Assembly (NCBI RefSeq): GCF_028823665.1
Contig: NZ_JAPEHV010000004.1
Location: 310,001-374,000, forward strand
Direction: 5' to 3'
DNA: 64,000 nt
Source of the DNA: Microbacterium sp. C7(2022)
Lineage (GTDB): Bacteria; Actinomycetota; Actinomycetes; Actinomycetales; Microbacteriaceae
The notes under the pieces are model-generated. The model saw nothing but the letters and a program-made list of their open reading frames with translations. It was not told the origin of the DNA and made no database searches. Shown here one piece after another: positions 7,413 to 16,560 of this stretch; the first letter of the stretch is position 1; every line of letters begins with the position of its first letter. A program made the translations under genes and the position numbers.

Positions 7413-8248
7413 CCGCCACAACGCTCGCCGGAAAGACCATCCTGATGTCCGGCGGCAGCCGCGGCATCGGCCTGGCGATCGCCTTGCGCGCCGCGCGTGA
7501 CGGGGCCAACATCGCGCTCCTGGCCAAGACCGACACGCCGCACCCGAAGCTCGAGGGCACCGTTCACACCGCTGCTGAGCAGATCCGCGCCGCCGGTGGA
7601 CAGGCGCTGCCGCTCGTCGGAGACGTGCGCAATGACGACGACGTCACCGAAGCCGTGATCACGACGCAGGGCGAGTTCGGCGGTATCGACATCGTCATCA
7701 ATAACGCGAGCGTCGTCGATCTGTCGGGCACGCTCGAGCTGTCGATGAAGAAGTACGACCTGATGCAGGACGTCAACGTGCGGGGGACGTTCATGCTCTC
7801 GCGGGCGGCGATTCCGATGTTGAAGGATGCCGAGAACCCGCACATCCTTTCTCTGTCCCCGCCCCTGAACCTGTCGCCGCGCTGGCTCGGTGGCCACACC
7901 GGATACACGCTCGCCAAGTACGGCATGACGATGGCGACGCTGGGCATGGCGGCCGAATTCGTCGAAGACGGCATCGCTGCCAACGCGCTGTGGCCGGCGA
8001 CCACGATCGCGACCGCCGCCGTGCAGTACGCGCTCGGAGGCGACCGCATGATGAGGGCCTCGCGCACTCCCGAGATCTACGCTGACGCGGCGCACGAGGT
8101 TCTCACGCGGCCCGCCCGCGAATACACGGGCCAGACTTTGATCGTCGAAGACGTGCTGCGAGAAGCGGGCGTCACGGACTTCTCGGGCTACGCTGCCGTC
8201 CCCGGTACGCCCGATGCGGAGCTGTTCCCGGACATATTCCTCGACTGA
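7409..8248 (+). CDS. SDR family oxidoreductase (HSDL2-like)
   Basis: A 279-residue short-chain dehydrogenase with cofactor motif SGGSRGIG at residue 14, NNAS at about 103, and YTLAKYGM as the active-site YxxxK. The sequences SPPLNLSPRW before the active site and HPKLEGT after strand 2 resemble the HSDL2/'hydroxysteroid dehydrogenase-like' subgroup rather than FabG. The start ATG overlaps the hydratase stop, with GGAGGAGAAC upstream. Substrate is unknown; context suggests acyl-CoA or related lipids. Confidence 0.83.
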   Translation: MTATTLAGKTILMSGGSRGIGLAIALRAARDGANIALLAKTDTPHPKLEGTVHTAAEQIRAAGGQALPLVGDVRNDDDVTEAVITTQGEFGGIDIVINNASVVDLSGTLELSMKKYDLMQDVNVRGTFMLSRAAIPMLKDAENPHILSLSPPLNLSPRWLGGHTGYTLAKYGMTMATLGMAAEFVEDGIAANALWPATTIATAAVQYALGGDRMMRASRTPEIYADAAHEVLTRPAREYTGQTLIVEDVLREAGVTDFSGYAAVPGTPDAELFPDIFLD

Positions 8249-8268
8249 CTTTCCCGCGACGCCGCGCT

Positions 8269-8352
8269 AGCGGTTCAGGGCGTGGCGCCAGCGGTCCAGG
8301 GCCTGGCGCTAGCGGTCCGGGGCCTGGCGGTAGCGGTCCAGGGCCTCGGGGT
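8269..8352. repeat. 21-bp tandem repeat, four copies
   Basis: Four head-to-tail copies at 8269, 8290, 8311 and 8332 have consensus core agcggtccagggcctggcg; the last copy diverges at its end. They begin 20 bases after the SDR stop and occupy a third of the 262-bp gap before rlmN. The rest of the gap shows no further feature I can support. Confidence 0.85.
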
Positions 8353-8510
8353 CGACGGCGATAGCGTTCACCGCGCCACGAAGGATCCGAGCACGATGTC
8401 GACGATGCCGTCCTCCGCTCCTTCACGATAGCCCTGGCTCGGCGAGGCGGCGCCGGTCCGAACCGCGCGCACACCTGCGATACACAGGCCTCGTCGCCTA
8501 CCCTGAAAGC

Positions 8511-9782
8511 ATGACCGATTCTCGTCCGCCCGCCCGTGGCATCCGTTCCACCGGCCCCTCGAACCCGCAGGTGCGCCCCGCGACCGAGGGGTGGACGCAG
8601 AAGAAGGATGCCGAAGGCCGGCCGCTCTTGCAGTTCGCCAGCCCGAAGCGGGGCAAGCCTCCCGTGCACCTGGCGGATCTCACGCCCGACGAGCGCGTCG
8701 AGAAAATCAAGGAACTCGGTCTGCCGGGCTTTCGCGCCGGGCAACTCGAGAAGCACTACTTCACGCATTACACCTCCGACCCCGAGCAGATGACCGATCT
8801 GCCGGCTGCGCAGCGAGATGAGCTCGTCAGCGGGATGCTGCCGCCGCTACTCACCGAGGTGAAGCGACTCGAGACTGACCGCGGTGACACGATCAAGTTC
8901 CTCTGGAAGCTGCACGACGGAGCGCTCGTCGAGTCAGTTCTGATGCGCTACCCCGGCCGCATCACCCTGTGCGTCTCATCGCAGGCGGGGTGCGGCATGA
9001 ACTGCCCGTTCTGCGCCACGGGCCAGGCGGGCCTCACGCGCAACATGTCGACCGCCGAGATCGTCGACCAGATCGTGCGGGCGAACCGGCTGATCGCCGA
9101 CGGAGGCCTCGGCGGCAAGAAGCGCACCGATCACAGCCTCGACCGAGTGTCAAACATCGTGTTCATGGGGATGGGTGAACCGCTGGCCAACTACGCCCGC
9201 GTCATGCAGGCCGTGCGCGTCATGACCGACAAGAAACACGGCCTCGGGATGAGCGCTCGCGGCATCACCGTGTCGACCGTCGGGCTCGTGCCAGCGATCA
9301 ACAAGCTTGCCGCCGAAGACATCCCGGTGACCTTCGCCCTCTCGCTGCACGCGCCCGACGACGGGCTGCGCGACGAGCTGATTCCGGTCAACTCGCGCTG
9401 GAAGGTCGACGAGGCACTCGATGCTGCGCGCGGTTACTTCGACAAGACCGGGCGACGCGTCTCGATCGAATATGCCCTGATCAAGGACATGAACGACCAT
9501 GCGTGGCGTGCAGACCTGCTGGCGAAGAAGCTCAACGATCGCGGGCGCGGTTGGGTGCACGTCAACCCCATCCCGCTGAACCCGACGCCGGGGTCGATCT
9601 GGACGGCATCCGAGGTTCCGGTGCAGAACGAGTTCGTACGCAGGCTGAACGAGGCCGGCATCCCGACCACCCTGCGCGACACCCGCGGCAAAGAAATCGA
9701 CGGGGCGTGCGGCCAGCTCGTCGCCACCGAAGACGACGCCCGCGCAGCCGAAGCGACGCCCGAGCCGCAGCCGACCGCGTAG
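8511..9782 (+). CDS. rlmN: 23S rRNA (adenine2503-C2)/tRNA(adenine37-C2)-methyltransferase RlmN
   Basis: A 423-residue radical SAM enzyme that methylates C2 of A2503 in 23S rRNA, near the peptidyl-transferase centre, and of A37 in some tRNAs. The radical SAM cluster motif [11 protein letters not shown] lies near residue 164. The family signatures [27 protein letters not shown] and [11 protein letters not shown] follow in order. A conserved Cys lies in the C-terminal [15 protein letters not shown], the segment holding the methyl-carrying cysteine. The N-terminus is about 40 residues longer than in E. coli. It is monocistronic. Confidence 0.96.
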   Translation: MTDSRPPARGIRSTGPSNPQVRPATEGWTQKKDAEGRPLLQFASPKRGKPPVHLADLTPDERVEKIKELGLPGFRAGQLEKHYFTHYTSDPEQMTDLPAAQRDELVSGMLPPLLTEVKRLETDRGDTIKFLWKLHDGALVESVLMRYPGRITLCVSSQAGCGMNCPFCATGQAGLTRNMSTAEIVDQIVRANRLIADGGLGGKKRTDHSLDRVSNIVFMGMGEPLANYARVMQAVRVMTDKKHGLGMSARGITVSTVGLVPAINKLAAEDIPVTFALSLHAPDDGLRDELIPVNSRWKVDEALDAARGYFDKTGRRVSIEYALIKDMNDHAWRADLLAKKLNDRGRGWVHVNPIPLNPTPGSIWTASEVPVQNEFVRRLNEAGIPTTLRDTRGKEIDGACGQLVATEDDARAAEATPEPQPTA

Positions 9783-9830
9783 CGCGCCGCTCGCGCGCGG
9801 CGTACCCTGCTCGCCCGCCGTGCTCGCGCC

Positions 9831-9976
9831 GCGTTCGTTGGGCGCATGTTGCGGTATTCCGAGCGTCGGCCCGGCGTGTCGTGACATATGAACCGGGGCG
9901 CGCGCGGCGCCCGCGCGTTCGTTGGGCGCATCTTGTGGTGATTGATGCGTCGGGCCGGCGTGTTGTGACATATGAA
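9831..9976. repeat. 62-bp direct repeat, two copies 22 bp apart
   Basis: Copies at 9831-9892 and 9915-9976 match at about 52 of 62 positions. Both begin gcgttcgttgggcgcat and end gtgacatatgaa. They occupy the 305-bp intergenic stretch between rlmN and the aldo-keto reductase gene. The stretch otherwise holds the hexanucleotide array that follows and no gene I can support. They look like a dispersed intergenic repeat family. Confidence 0.75.
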
Positions 9977-9977
9977 T

Positions 9978-10013
<36 letters not shown>

Positions 10014-10087
10014 TGGCCGGGGGTGGCCGAACGCGCGGCGCTGTCAACCCCGCCCGACGCCGCCCGGCGCGGGGATACGCTGAAGCA

Positions 10088-11098
10088 ATGGTCAACTATC
10101 GGTATCTCGGCAAGAGCGGCTTCAAGGTGACGGAGATCACGTACGGAAACTGGGTCACCCACGCGTCCCAGGTGGAAAACGACGCGGCGATCGCCACGGT
10201 GCACAAAGCACTCGACCTCGGCATCACGAGCTTCGACACCGCCGACACCTACGCGAACACCGCGGCAGAGGTCGTCCTCGGTGAGGCGCTCAAGGGCCAG
10301 CGCCGGGAGTCGCTGGAGATCTTCACCAAGGTCTACTGGCCGATCGGCCCCAAGGGCGCCAACGACCGAGGCCTGTCGCGCAAGCACATCCACGACGGCA
10401 TCAACGGTTCGCTCCAGCGCCTCGGCGTCGACTACGTCGACCTGTACCAGGCGCACCGCTACGACTACGAAACCCCGCTCGAAGAGACGATGCAGGCGTT
10501 CGCCGACATCGTGCGCCAGGGCAAAGCCCTGTACATCGGCGTCTCGGAGTGGACGGCCGAGCAGCTCCGCGAAGGCCACGCCCTGGCGAAGCAGCTCGGG
10601 TTCCAGCTCGTGTCGAACCAGCCCCAGTACTCCGCGCTGTGGCGTGTGATCGAGGGCAAGGTCGTCCCGACGTCCGAAGAGCTCGGCATGTCGCAGATCG
10701 TCTGGTCGCCGATGGCGCAGGGTGTGCTGTCGGGCAAGTACCTGCCCGGTCAGCCCGTGCCCGCGGGTTCGCGCGCGACGGACGAGAAGAGCGGGGCGAC
10801 GTTCATCAAGCGGTTCCTCGACGACGACGTGCTCGCCGCCGTCCAGAAGCTGAAGCCGCTCGCCGAGCAGGCAGGCCTCACGATGCCTCAGCTCGCCATC
10901 GCATGGGTGCTGCAGAACCCGAACGTCGCAGCCGCACTCGTGGGCGCATCCCGCCCCGAGCAGCTCGAAGACAATGTCAAGGCCTCCGGTGTCACCCTCG
11001 ACGCCGACCTGATGGCGGCGATCGACGAGGCGCTCGCGCCGGTGGCGGTAACCGACCCCGAGGAGACGTACAGCGTCTCGCCTGCCACGCGCCCGTGA
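10088..11098 (+). CDS. aldo/keto reductase, potassium-channel beta-subunit-like family
   Basis: A 336-residue TIM-barrel NADPH-dependent reductase. The N-terminal MVNYRYLGKSGFKVTEI, the catalytic FDTADTY (Asp, Tyr), FTKVYWP (Lys) and YQAHRYD (His) make a complete AKR tetrad. The C-terminal GASRPEQLEDNVKA binds the cofactor phosphate. The sequence is closest to the AKR6/KvB-type group that includes YghZ. The frame extends upstream to 9503 but that part runs over rlmN; the ATG at 10088 gives the family start. Its stop is 6 bases before the NUDIX gene. The natural carbonyl substrate is unknown. Confidence 0.9.
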   Translation: MVNYRYLGKSGFKVTEITYGNWVTHASQVENDAAIATVHKALDLGITSFDTADTYANTAAEVVLGEALKGQRRESLEIFTKVYWPIGPKGANDRGLSRKHIHDGINGSLQRLGVDYVDLYQAHRYDYETPLEETMQAFADIVRQGKALYIGVSEWTAEQLREGHALAKQLGFQLVSNQPQYSALWRVIEGKVVPTSEELGMSQIVWSPMAQGVLSGKYLPGQPVPAGSRATDEKSGATFIKRFLDDDVLAAVQKLKPLAEQAGLTMPQLAIAWVLQNPNVAAALVGASRPEQLEDNVKASGVTLDADLMAAIDEALAPVAVTDPEETYSVSPATRP

Positions 11099-11104
11099 GC
11101 TGAC

Positions 11105-11575
11105 GTGGTCACGACCAGCGCCGGCATCCTGCTGTATCGCCTGACTCCAGTCCCTGAAGTGCTCATCGCGCACATGGGCGGGCCGTTTTGGGAACGCAAG
11201 GATGCCGGCGCGTGGTCGATTCCCAAGGGGGAGTACGACCCCGATGAAGAGATGGCATTGGATGCTGCGCTGCGCGAATTCCGCGAAGAGTTGGGCATCG
11301 ATGCGCCTGACGGGCCGTTCGCCGAGCTGGGAACGTTTCCGTACTCGTCAGGAAAGCGGGTGACGGTGTTCGTCGCCGATGGTGCAGAGCTGTCGCTCGA
11401 CGAGCTTGCGTTCGGCGAGTTCGAGATGGAGTGGCCGCCTCGCTCGGGACACACGCGCACGTTTCCCGAGGTGGATCGGGTGGAGTGGATGACGACGGAT
11501 GCCGCGCGCGAACGCCTCATCGTCGGTCAGCGCCCCGCGTTGGACGCGCTCGCCGAGCACCTCGCGCGGGTCTGA
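11105..11575 (+). CDS. NUDIX hydrolase
   Basis: A 156-residue protein starting at GTG. The Nudix box lies at residues 39-63: G(EYDPDE)E, then REFREELGI, with the REFREELGI half fully conserved. The loop between the first Gly and Glu is one residue longer than the usual G-x5-E, so metal ligands should still form. The N-terminal GILLYR and GAWSIPKGE are typical of nucleoside diphosphate-X hydrolases that clear modified nucleotides or sugars. It is probably co-transcribed with the aldo-keto reductase. Substrate unknown. Confidence 0.87.
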   Translation: MVTTSAGILLYRLTPVPEVLIAHMGGPFWERKDAGAWSIPKGEYDPDEEMALDAALREFREELGIDAPDGPFAELGTFPYSSGKRVTVFVADGAELSLDELAFGEFEMEWPPRSGHTRTFPEVDRVEWMTTDAARERLIVGQRPALDALAEHLARV

Positions 11576-11637
11576 GTCGCGCTTGTCCGCGCGCCCCAGG
11601 TGGGTTCGGGCGGGTCTGATTCCGGTGGCGCGCTCGC

Positions 11638-11681
11638 GCTGAAGCCCTGACCCCCGCGAACGCCCGGGTCAGGGCTTCAGC
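11638..11681. terminator. bidirectional terminator hairpin overlapping the end of the MDR gene
   Basis: A perfect 16-bp stem, gctgaagccctgaccc (11638-11653) and gggtcagggcttcagc (11666-11681), with a 12-base loop lies between convergent genes. The right arm contains the stop codon and last codons of the minus-strand oxidoreductase. It likely terminates both transcripts. Confidence 0.75.
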
Positions 11682-12646
11682 AGAATCTTGCCCGCGCGGC
11701 CCGGCTCGCCGTTGGCGGTCACGGCGGACGAGATCTGCTCGAGCGGATAGATACCGCCAACGGGCAACGTGAGCGCGCCCGACGCGATGCGCGTGAGCAG
11801 TTCGCCGAACAGGGCGCGGCGCTTGTCGCCCGGCATTTCGTCGCCGATCTTGCTCGCCCAGAACCCGCGCACCGTGAGGTCGCGGAAGATGATGTCGCCC
11901 GAGGCGATCCGCAGGATCGGCGATTGCATGGCCCCGAAGACGACCAGCGTGCCGCCGTCGGCGAGCAGGGAGAGCATCTTGCCGGCCGCGGCATCCCCCA
12001 CCGATTCGACGCCGAAGCGCAGCGGCGCACCGCCGGTGACTTCTTGCACGCGCGCGCGCCAGTCGTCGGCGTCGGTGGCGACAGCGTCGCCGATTCCCTG
12101 CGCGGCGAGTTCGTCGACTCCCTCAGCGCGACGGACGAGGGAGAGGACCCGGATGCCGCGTGCGGCCGCGAGCTGTGCGACGAGCCGCCCGACGGCACCG
12201 TTTGCCGCGTTCTGCACGATCCAGTCGCCTTCGCCGACACCCAGCCAATCGATGAGCGCGATCGCGCTGAACGGCATCGACACCAACTGTGCGGCGGATT
12301 CGTCACTCACGGATTCGGGCACGGGGATGAGGCCCGCTGCCCGGGCGATCACGTATTCGGCCCACACGCCGAACGTGCCTCCGGTCGCGACGCGCTGACC
12401 GACTTGCAGGCCGGTGACGCCGTCGCCGAGGGCATCGACGACGCCGACCGCTTCGGTGCCGGCGCGCGCGGGTAGATCGGGCACGAAGCCGTAGCTGCCC
12501 TTCGCTGTCCACAGGTCATGGTTGTGGATCGGCGACAGCAGAATCCGCAGGCGCACTTCCCCCGGCCCCGGCTCGGGCGTGGCGATCTCTTCGACGGCGA
12601 GAACCTCGCTCGGCTCGCCGAACTGGTGCTGGATGATGGCGCGCAT
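11669..12646 (-). CDS. zinc-free medium-chain dehydrogenase/quinone-oxidoreductase-like protein
   Basis: A 325-residue MDR-superfamily NAD(P)H oxidoreductase. The N-terminal MRAIIQHQFGEPSEVL and GxxE-type catalytic domain are followed by a Rossmann domain with NAANGAVGRLVAQLAAARG near residue 145. No structural-zinc Cys cluster is visible. This is the pattern of quinone oxidoreductase/enoyl reductase-like members. The start ATG at 12646 has a strong AGGAGG 5 bases upstream. The GbsR/MarR regulator ends 17 bases upstream, so all four minus-strand genes from 15715 down may form one operon. Confidence 0.85.
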   Translation of the reverse strand: MRAIIQHQFGEPSEVLAVEEIATPEPGPGEVRLRILLSPIHNHDLWTAKGSYGFVPDLPARAGTEAVGVVDALGDGVTGLQVGQRVATGGTFGVWAEYVIARAAGLIPVPESVSDESAAQLVSMPFSAIALIDWLGVGEGDWIVQNAANGAVGRLVAQLAAARGIRVLSLVRRAEGVDELAAQGIGDAVATDADDWRARVQEVTGGAPLRFGVESVGDAAAGKMLSLLADGGTLVVFGAMQSPILRIASGDIIFRDLTVRGFWASKIGDEMPGDKRRALFGELLTRIASGALTLPVGGIYPLEQISSAVTANGEPGRAGKILLKP

Positions 12647-12663
12647 GGTGCCTCCTGGGTGTG

Positions 12664-13125
12664 TCACGTGCTCTCGTGCCACTCTTCCACGAGCGCGGGA
12701 AGGCGAGACGCGAGAAAGCGCAAGAAGTCGGCGCTGTCATGCGCACGCTGCGCAGACACGGGGGCATCGCCGTTTTCGTCGGCGATCTGATCGATGAGTC
12801 CCGCAAGCCCGGTGTACAGCGGCAGGTTGGCGGTGATGACGTCACCCCACGCGTCGTCGGCGAGGTCGTAGCGGTCGCGGCGGTCGCCCGGCCGCGACAG
12901 CCGCTGCACGAGGCGCATCGCCTGCAGGTAGCGAACGGCGCCCGACACGGCCGCGGCCGAGACGCCCAGGCGTTCGGCGAGCTGCGCGGCGGTGTAGCCG
13001 TCGTCCGGCGAACCGACAAGGGCCATCATCACGCGCGCGGGCATGCGCGCCATGCCGGCGGCGGCCAGCAGACCCGCCGCTTGCTCCGCAGGCGCGGAGC
13101 CCGGATGCTCGTCGCCCAACATCAT
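12664..13125 (-). CDS. GbsR/MarR-type winged-helix transcriptional regulator
   Basis: A 153-residue regulator whose recognition helix region is YTAAQLAERLGVSAAAVSGAVRYL (about residues 44-67), followed by the wing RLSRPGDRRDRYDL. Regulators of this build commonly sit next to ABC exporters and repress them until a ligand binds. Its start overlaps the permease stop (ATGATG/TGA), so it is translated from the same mRNA as the exporter. A palindrome before the ATPase gene (15738-15749) is a candidate operator, which would make this a self-controlling exporter operon. Confidence 0.83.
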   Translation of the reverse strand: MMLGDEHPGSAPAEQAAGLLAAAGMARMPARVMMALVGSPDDGYTAAQLAERLGVSAAAVSGAVRYLQAMRLVQRLSRPGDRRDRYDLADDAWGDVITANLPLYTGLAGLIDQIADENGDAPVSAQRAHDSADFLRFLASRLPALVEEWHEST

Positions 13126-14735
13126 CCCGCCGGCGCCAGTTCGCGTCGCCTCATGAGTCCGAGGGTGGTGCCGAGCGCTATGACCGTGACGCCGATCAGC
13201 CACCACAGGCCGCGCACGTCGATGGCATCACCGTCGACGATCGGACCCACACCCACGGGGGACAGGTGCGTGGCCCACTCGGGCAGGCCGAATACGGGGC
13301 CGAACAGACCCAGTACCGCGCCGACGACCACGAGCATCCACCCCAGGGGAATCGTCAATCGCGGGGCGAAAGTGAACACGAGTGCGGTGACCATAATGAA
13401 GACGGATGCCGCCACCGCCTGCCCGCTCGCGGTTACCCACACGTCGCGCATGACGTCCCAGGATCCGTCCTGCCCGGCGATCCCGAGCGCGGCCCCACCA
13501 ATCGCGGCGCCGATCACGATCACGGCGGCGAGTACGGCAACGACGATGTAGTCGGCGAGCCAGCGCACCCGATCCACCGAGGTGGCGAGCACGATCTCAG
13601 CGGTGCCGCGGGCTTCTTCGCTGCGTGCGCGGCAGATCACTTGCACGCCCGCGCACGCGGCCAGAATGCCGAGCATGGTGAAGAAGGTGGTGACGGTCGC
13701 CTGTTGCACGTCGCCGGCCCCGGCGATCTGGTTCAGGATGTCTTCGACGGCGGGGTTGTCGGCGCCGATTTCTTCGACCAGCGAGGCGAGGGTCGTCGAC
13801 AGCATCCCGATGATGAGACCGCCGATGGCCCAGCCGAGCGCGGCGCCCCGGGTCAAACGCCACACGAGCCCGGTCGACGACGACAGGGCAGGTGTGGCAT
13901 CCGCTCGACCGTGCCGCTCGGGCACGAAGCTCTCACCGAGGTCACGCGTCGTCGCAAGTGCGATCGAGATCCCGATGAGGATCGCGCCGAGTCCCACGCA
14001 CAACAGCAGCGGCCACCAGGCGTCGTCGGCGAACGGCCGTGTGTTCTCGGCCCACCCGAACGGCGAGAGCCACGCGAGCCACGAGCTCTCCATGCGGGTG
14101 AGGTCGTCGCTCGGCGTCCCGATCGCGTTGCCGAGCCCGCACATCACGAACGTGGTGAGCAGGATCCACACCGAGAACGAGTTCGCGCCGCGAGACGTGC
14201 GCATCAGCTGTGCGCCAAGCAGCCCCACGCCGAGGAACGTGATGCCGACGGCGCCGGCGGCTACGCCGGAAAGCAGCGAACCGTTCAGGTCCTGACCGGT
14301 CGCGACGAACGCGAGTGTTGTGAGCGCAGCCAGCGCGAGGTTCGCCACGGTGCCGTGAAGCACGGTCGCCATGACCGGCAGAGTGCGGCCAGCGCGCGTC
14401 GCGCCGACGAGTTCGGCGCGACCGTCTTCCTCCTCGGCGCGCGTGTGTCGCACGGCGAGGAACGTGCTCATGAACGCGGCCAGCATTGTCAACCACGGAA
14501 GGATGAGGAACAGCATGAACGCGCCCTCGTCGGCACCCGACGGAAGCCCGCGGAAGAGCAGGATCACCGGGTTCGCGAGCGCTGCTGCGAGCAGCGACGT
14601 GCGCTCTTGCTCGGTGCTGAAGGAGGATGTCACACCCGCGTACGACAGGTACGCCATCGCCGCGGTGCCGATGATCCACAGCGCGAGTTGGCGCCCGTCG
14701 CGCCGAAGTCGCTGAGAGAGAAGGATGCCGATCAT
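13122..14735 (-). CDS. ABC-2-type exporter permease (polyketide-antibiotic exporter-like, TnrB3 type)
   Basis: A 537-residue membrane protein with about 12 predicted hydrophobic segments arranged as two similar halves. Each half starts with a cytoplasmic region and a six-segment bundle. Size and layout match COG3559-type permeases annotated as exporters of polyketide antibiotics, which pair with a single ATPase. The conserved RARSEEARGTAEIVLATSVDRVRWL near residue 330 and RAEEEDGRAELVGATRAGR near 105 are the two equivalent cytoplasmic loops. ATG at 14735 overlaps the ATPase stop. The exported compound is unknown; drug or lipid export is possible. Confidence 0.85.
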   Translation of the reverse strand: MIGILLSQRLRRDGRQLALWIIGTAAMAYLSYAGVTSSFSTEQERTSLLAAALANPVILLFRGLPSGADEGAFMLFLILPWLTMLAAFMSTFLAVRHTRAEEEDGRAELVGATRAGRTLPVMATVLHGTVANLALAALTTLAFVATGQDLNGSLLSGVAAGAVGITFLGVGLLGAQLMRTSRGANSFSVWILLTTFVMCGLGNAIGTPSDDLTRMESSWLAWLSPFGWAENTRPFADDAWWPLLLCVGLGAILIGISIALATTRDLGESFVPERHGRADATPALSSSTGLVWRLTRGAALGWAIGGLIIGMLSTTLASLVEEIGADNPAVEDILNQIAGAGDVQQATVTTFFTMLGILAACAGVQVICRARSEEARGTAEIVLATSVDRVRWLADYIVVAVLAAVIVIGAAIGGAALGIAGQDGSWDVMRDVWVTASGQAVAASVFIMVTALVFTFAPRLTIPLGWMLVVVGAVLGLFGPVFGLPEWATHLSPVGVGPIVDGDAIDVRGLWWLIGVTVIALGTTLGLMRRRELAPAG

Positions 14736-15715
14736 CGGCGGGAGCGCGCCGAGCGGCGGGTCAGCGGCGAACCGGATTCTGGCCGGTCGGCATCCGGCGC
14801 CTCGGCGCCCGGCACCTCCGGGTCCGGGCCGTAGTGGCGGAGGAACAGTTCCTCCAGCGACGGAGGTGTGATGCGAAGGCCAGCGACGTTCCACTCGGTG
14901 AGGGTGGGCAGCACCGAGGTGATGTCGTCGCTGTCGACGGTGAAGGTCACCCGACCCTGCGTCACGGCCGCATCATGCGCCTGCGGGAGAGCGGCCAGGG
15001 CCGTGGCATCCGATCCCTCAAACGAGACCTCGGTACGCGTGAGATGACGCAGATCGGCGAGTGTGCCCGTCTCGACGATGCGCCCCGCGCGAATGATGCT
15101 CACACGGTCGCACAGCAGTTCGACTTCGGAGAGGATGTGGCTCGACAGCAGTACCGTCGCGCCGGCCGCGGTCACACGTGCGACCTCTTCGCGGAAGACG
15201 ACTTCCATGAGGGGATCGAGGCCGCTCGTGGGCTCGTCGAGGATGTACAGATCCGCCGGAACGGCGAACGCGGCGATCAGCGCCACCTTCTGCCGGTTGC
15301 CCTTGGAATACGCGCGGCCCTTCTTGCGCGGGTCGAAGTCGAACGCTTCGAGCAGTCGCTGCTTCTCGTCGCGGTAGGCCGCGCTCTTGCGGTCGGCGCC
15401 GCGCAGGCGCGAGAGGAAGTCGATGGCCTCGCCGCCGGAGAGGTTCGGCCATACACTCACGTCTCCGGGTACGTACGCGATGCGCTGATGGAGGGTCGCC
15501 GATTCGCGCCACGGGTCGGCGCCGAAGACGGTGGCCTCGCCGGACGTGGATTTCGACAGGCCCAGGAGCACGCGGATCGTGGTGGATTTTCCGGCGCCAT
15601 TGGGCCCGAGAAAGCCGTGAATCTGACCGGCTTCGACGGTGAGGTTGAGGCCGTCCAAGGCGCGAACCTTGCCGTAGTGCTTGTGCAGGTTCTGGGTGTG
15701 AACGACAGCGGTCAT
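14732..15715 (-). CDS. ABC exporter ATP-binding protein
   Basis: A 327-residue ATPase of the DrrA-like exporter group. Walker A is GPNGAGKST at about residue 38, and the signature region reads YSKGNRQKVALIAAF. The canonical LSGGQ is thus replaced by YSKGNRQKV, which is common in this subgroup. Walker B is LYILDEPTSGLDPL, and the H-loop is SSHILSE. A C-terminal ~90-residue domain follows. The start at 15715 is chosen because upstream residues of the longer frame are Arg-rich shadow. It is the first gene of the minus-strand exporter/regulator operon. Confidence 0.9.
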   Translation of the reverse strand: MTAVVHTQNLHKHYGKVRALDGLNLTVEAGQIHGFLGPNGAGKSTTIRVLLGLSKSTSGEATVFGADPWRESATLHQRIAYVPGDVSVWPNLSGGEAIDFLSRLRGADRKSAAYRDEKQRLLEAFDFDPRKKGRAYSKGNRQKVALIAAFAVPADLYILDEPTSGLDPLMEVVFREEVARVTAAGATVLLSSHILSEVELLCDRVSIIRAGRIVETGTLADLRHLTRTEVSFEGSDATALAALPQAHDAAVTQGRVTFTVDSDDITSVLPTLTEWNVAGLRITPPSLEELFLRHYGPDPEVPGAEAPDADRPESGSPLTRRSARSRR

Positions 15716-15737
15716 GACCCGGACTGTACGCCGATTC

Positions 15738-15749
15738 CATAAATTTGTG
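15738..15749. promoter_or_regulatory. candidate operator for the GbsR/MarR exporter operon
   Basis: cataaatttgtg is a 12-bp palindrome with one mismatched pair and an AT-rich core in otherwise GC-rich DNA, 23 bases upstream of the ATPase start codon. MarR/GbsR proteins bind such AT-centred palindromes. It lies in the divergent gap, so it might also affect the plus-strand DUF6345-like gene. Confidence 0.35.
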
Positions 15750-15850
15750 AATACTCGCGGTGATGGGTCTCGTGTATCACGGGCCCGTGGCATCCGCTCT
15801 TCCCCTCGAACCCGCACCGCTCAGGGTGCGGACGACGGAAGGAAGCCATC

Positions 15851-16534
15851 ATGGCCAAATCAGTCGGATCCTGGTGGATCAAGGACGGTGTCGACGGTCG
15901 TCGAATCGAAGCCCAGGGGTTCGCATCGACGCTGTCGTCGCTCAGCCAATTCACCTGGACGCACGACCACGGCGACGACGACGTTCTCGAGCAGGACTTC
16001 ACCGCCTCGACATATTCGGGGCTGCACTCCGATCAAGTCGACGCGATGCAGATGTCATCGCACGGAAGCCCCAGCGGCTTCAGCGTGTGGGATGGCACGG
16101 TCAGCACGAGCGACGCGGTCGACTTCGGAAAGTACGACCTCGAGTTCTTCGCCACTCACGCGTGCCAACTGCTGCGGCACACGTCAACCAACTCGGTCGG
16201 GCGGTGGATTCCCGCGTTCCAACGCCTGCACTACATGCTCGGGTTCCACACGAATTCGTGGTCGGGCGGCGGGCAGAACGCGCGCGGCGAATACTTCGCC
16301 AAGTACGCCGCGTACTACTTCTACTGGTCGCTGTCGTGGATCTACAAGGTCGACATCCCCGTGCGCGAAGCGTGGGCCGAGGCTAACGAGCAGGTCGAGG
16401 GCAGCCAGGCCCAGTGGGCGTACCTCCGAGCATCCGCTCCGGGGATCCCCACCTATAACGAGAAGCTCCGCGTCGCGGAAACTACCGACCCGGTGAGCAA
16501 CCGCAGCTTCTTCACCAACCGCGGAACGTGCTGA
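15851..16534 (+). CDS. DUF6345-like protein with a caspase-type His/Cys pair
   Basis: A 227-residue protein without signal peptide or membrane segment. A hydrophobic strand leads into SSHGSPSGF (His71, Gly72), and a second strand leads into FFATHACQLL (Cys105). A strand-His-Gly and strand-Ala-Cys pair in this order and spacing is the hallmark of clan CD (caspase, gingipain, clostripain) peptidases. The overall sequence also recalls the DUF6345 family. The rest is rich in aromatic residues (YYFYWSLSWIYK near 155-167). GGAAGGAAG upstream supports the ATG. It is followed 26 bases later by a companion gene. Proteolysis is an inference from the dyad; there are no activity data. Confidence 0.6.
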   Translation: MAKSVGSWWIKDGVDGRRIEAQGFASTLSSLSQFTWTHDHGDDDVLEQDFTASTYSGLHSDQVDAMQMSSHGSPSGFSVWDGTVSTSDAVDFGKYDLEFFATHACQLLRHTSTNSVGRWIPAFQRLHYMLGFHTNSWSGGGQNARGEYFAKYAAYYFYWSLSWIYKVDIPVREAWAEANEQVEGSQAQWAYLRASAPGIPTYNEKLRVAETTDPVSNRSFFTNRGTC

Positions 16535-16560
16535 TCGGCACGTGAGGAAAGGACACGATC

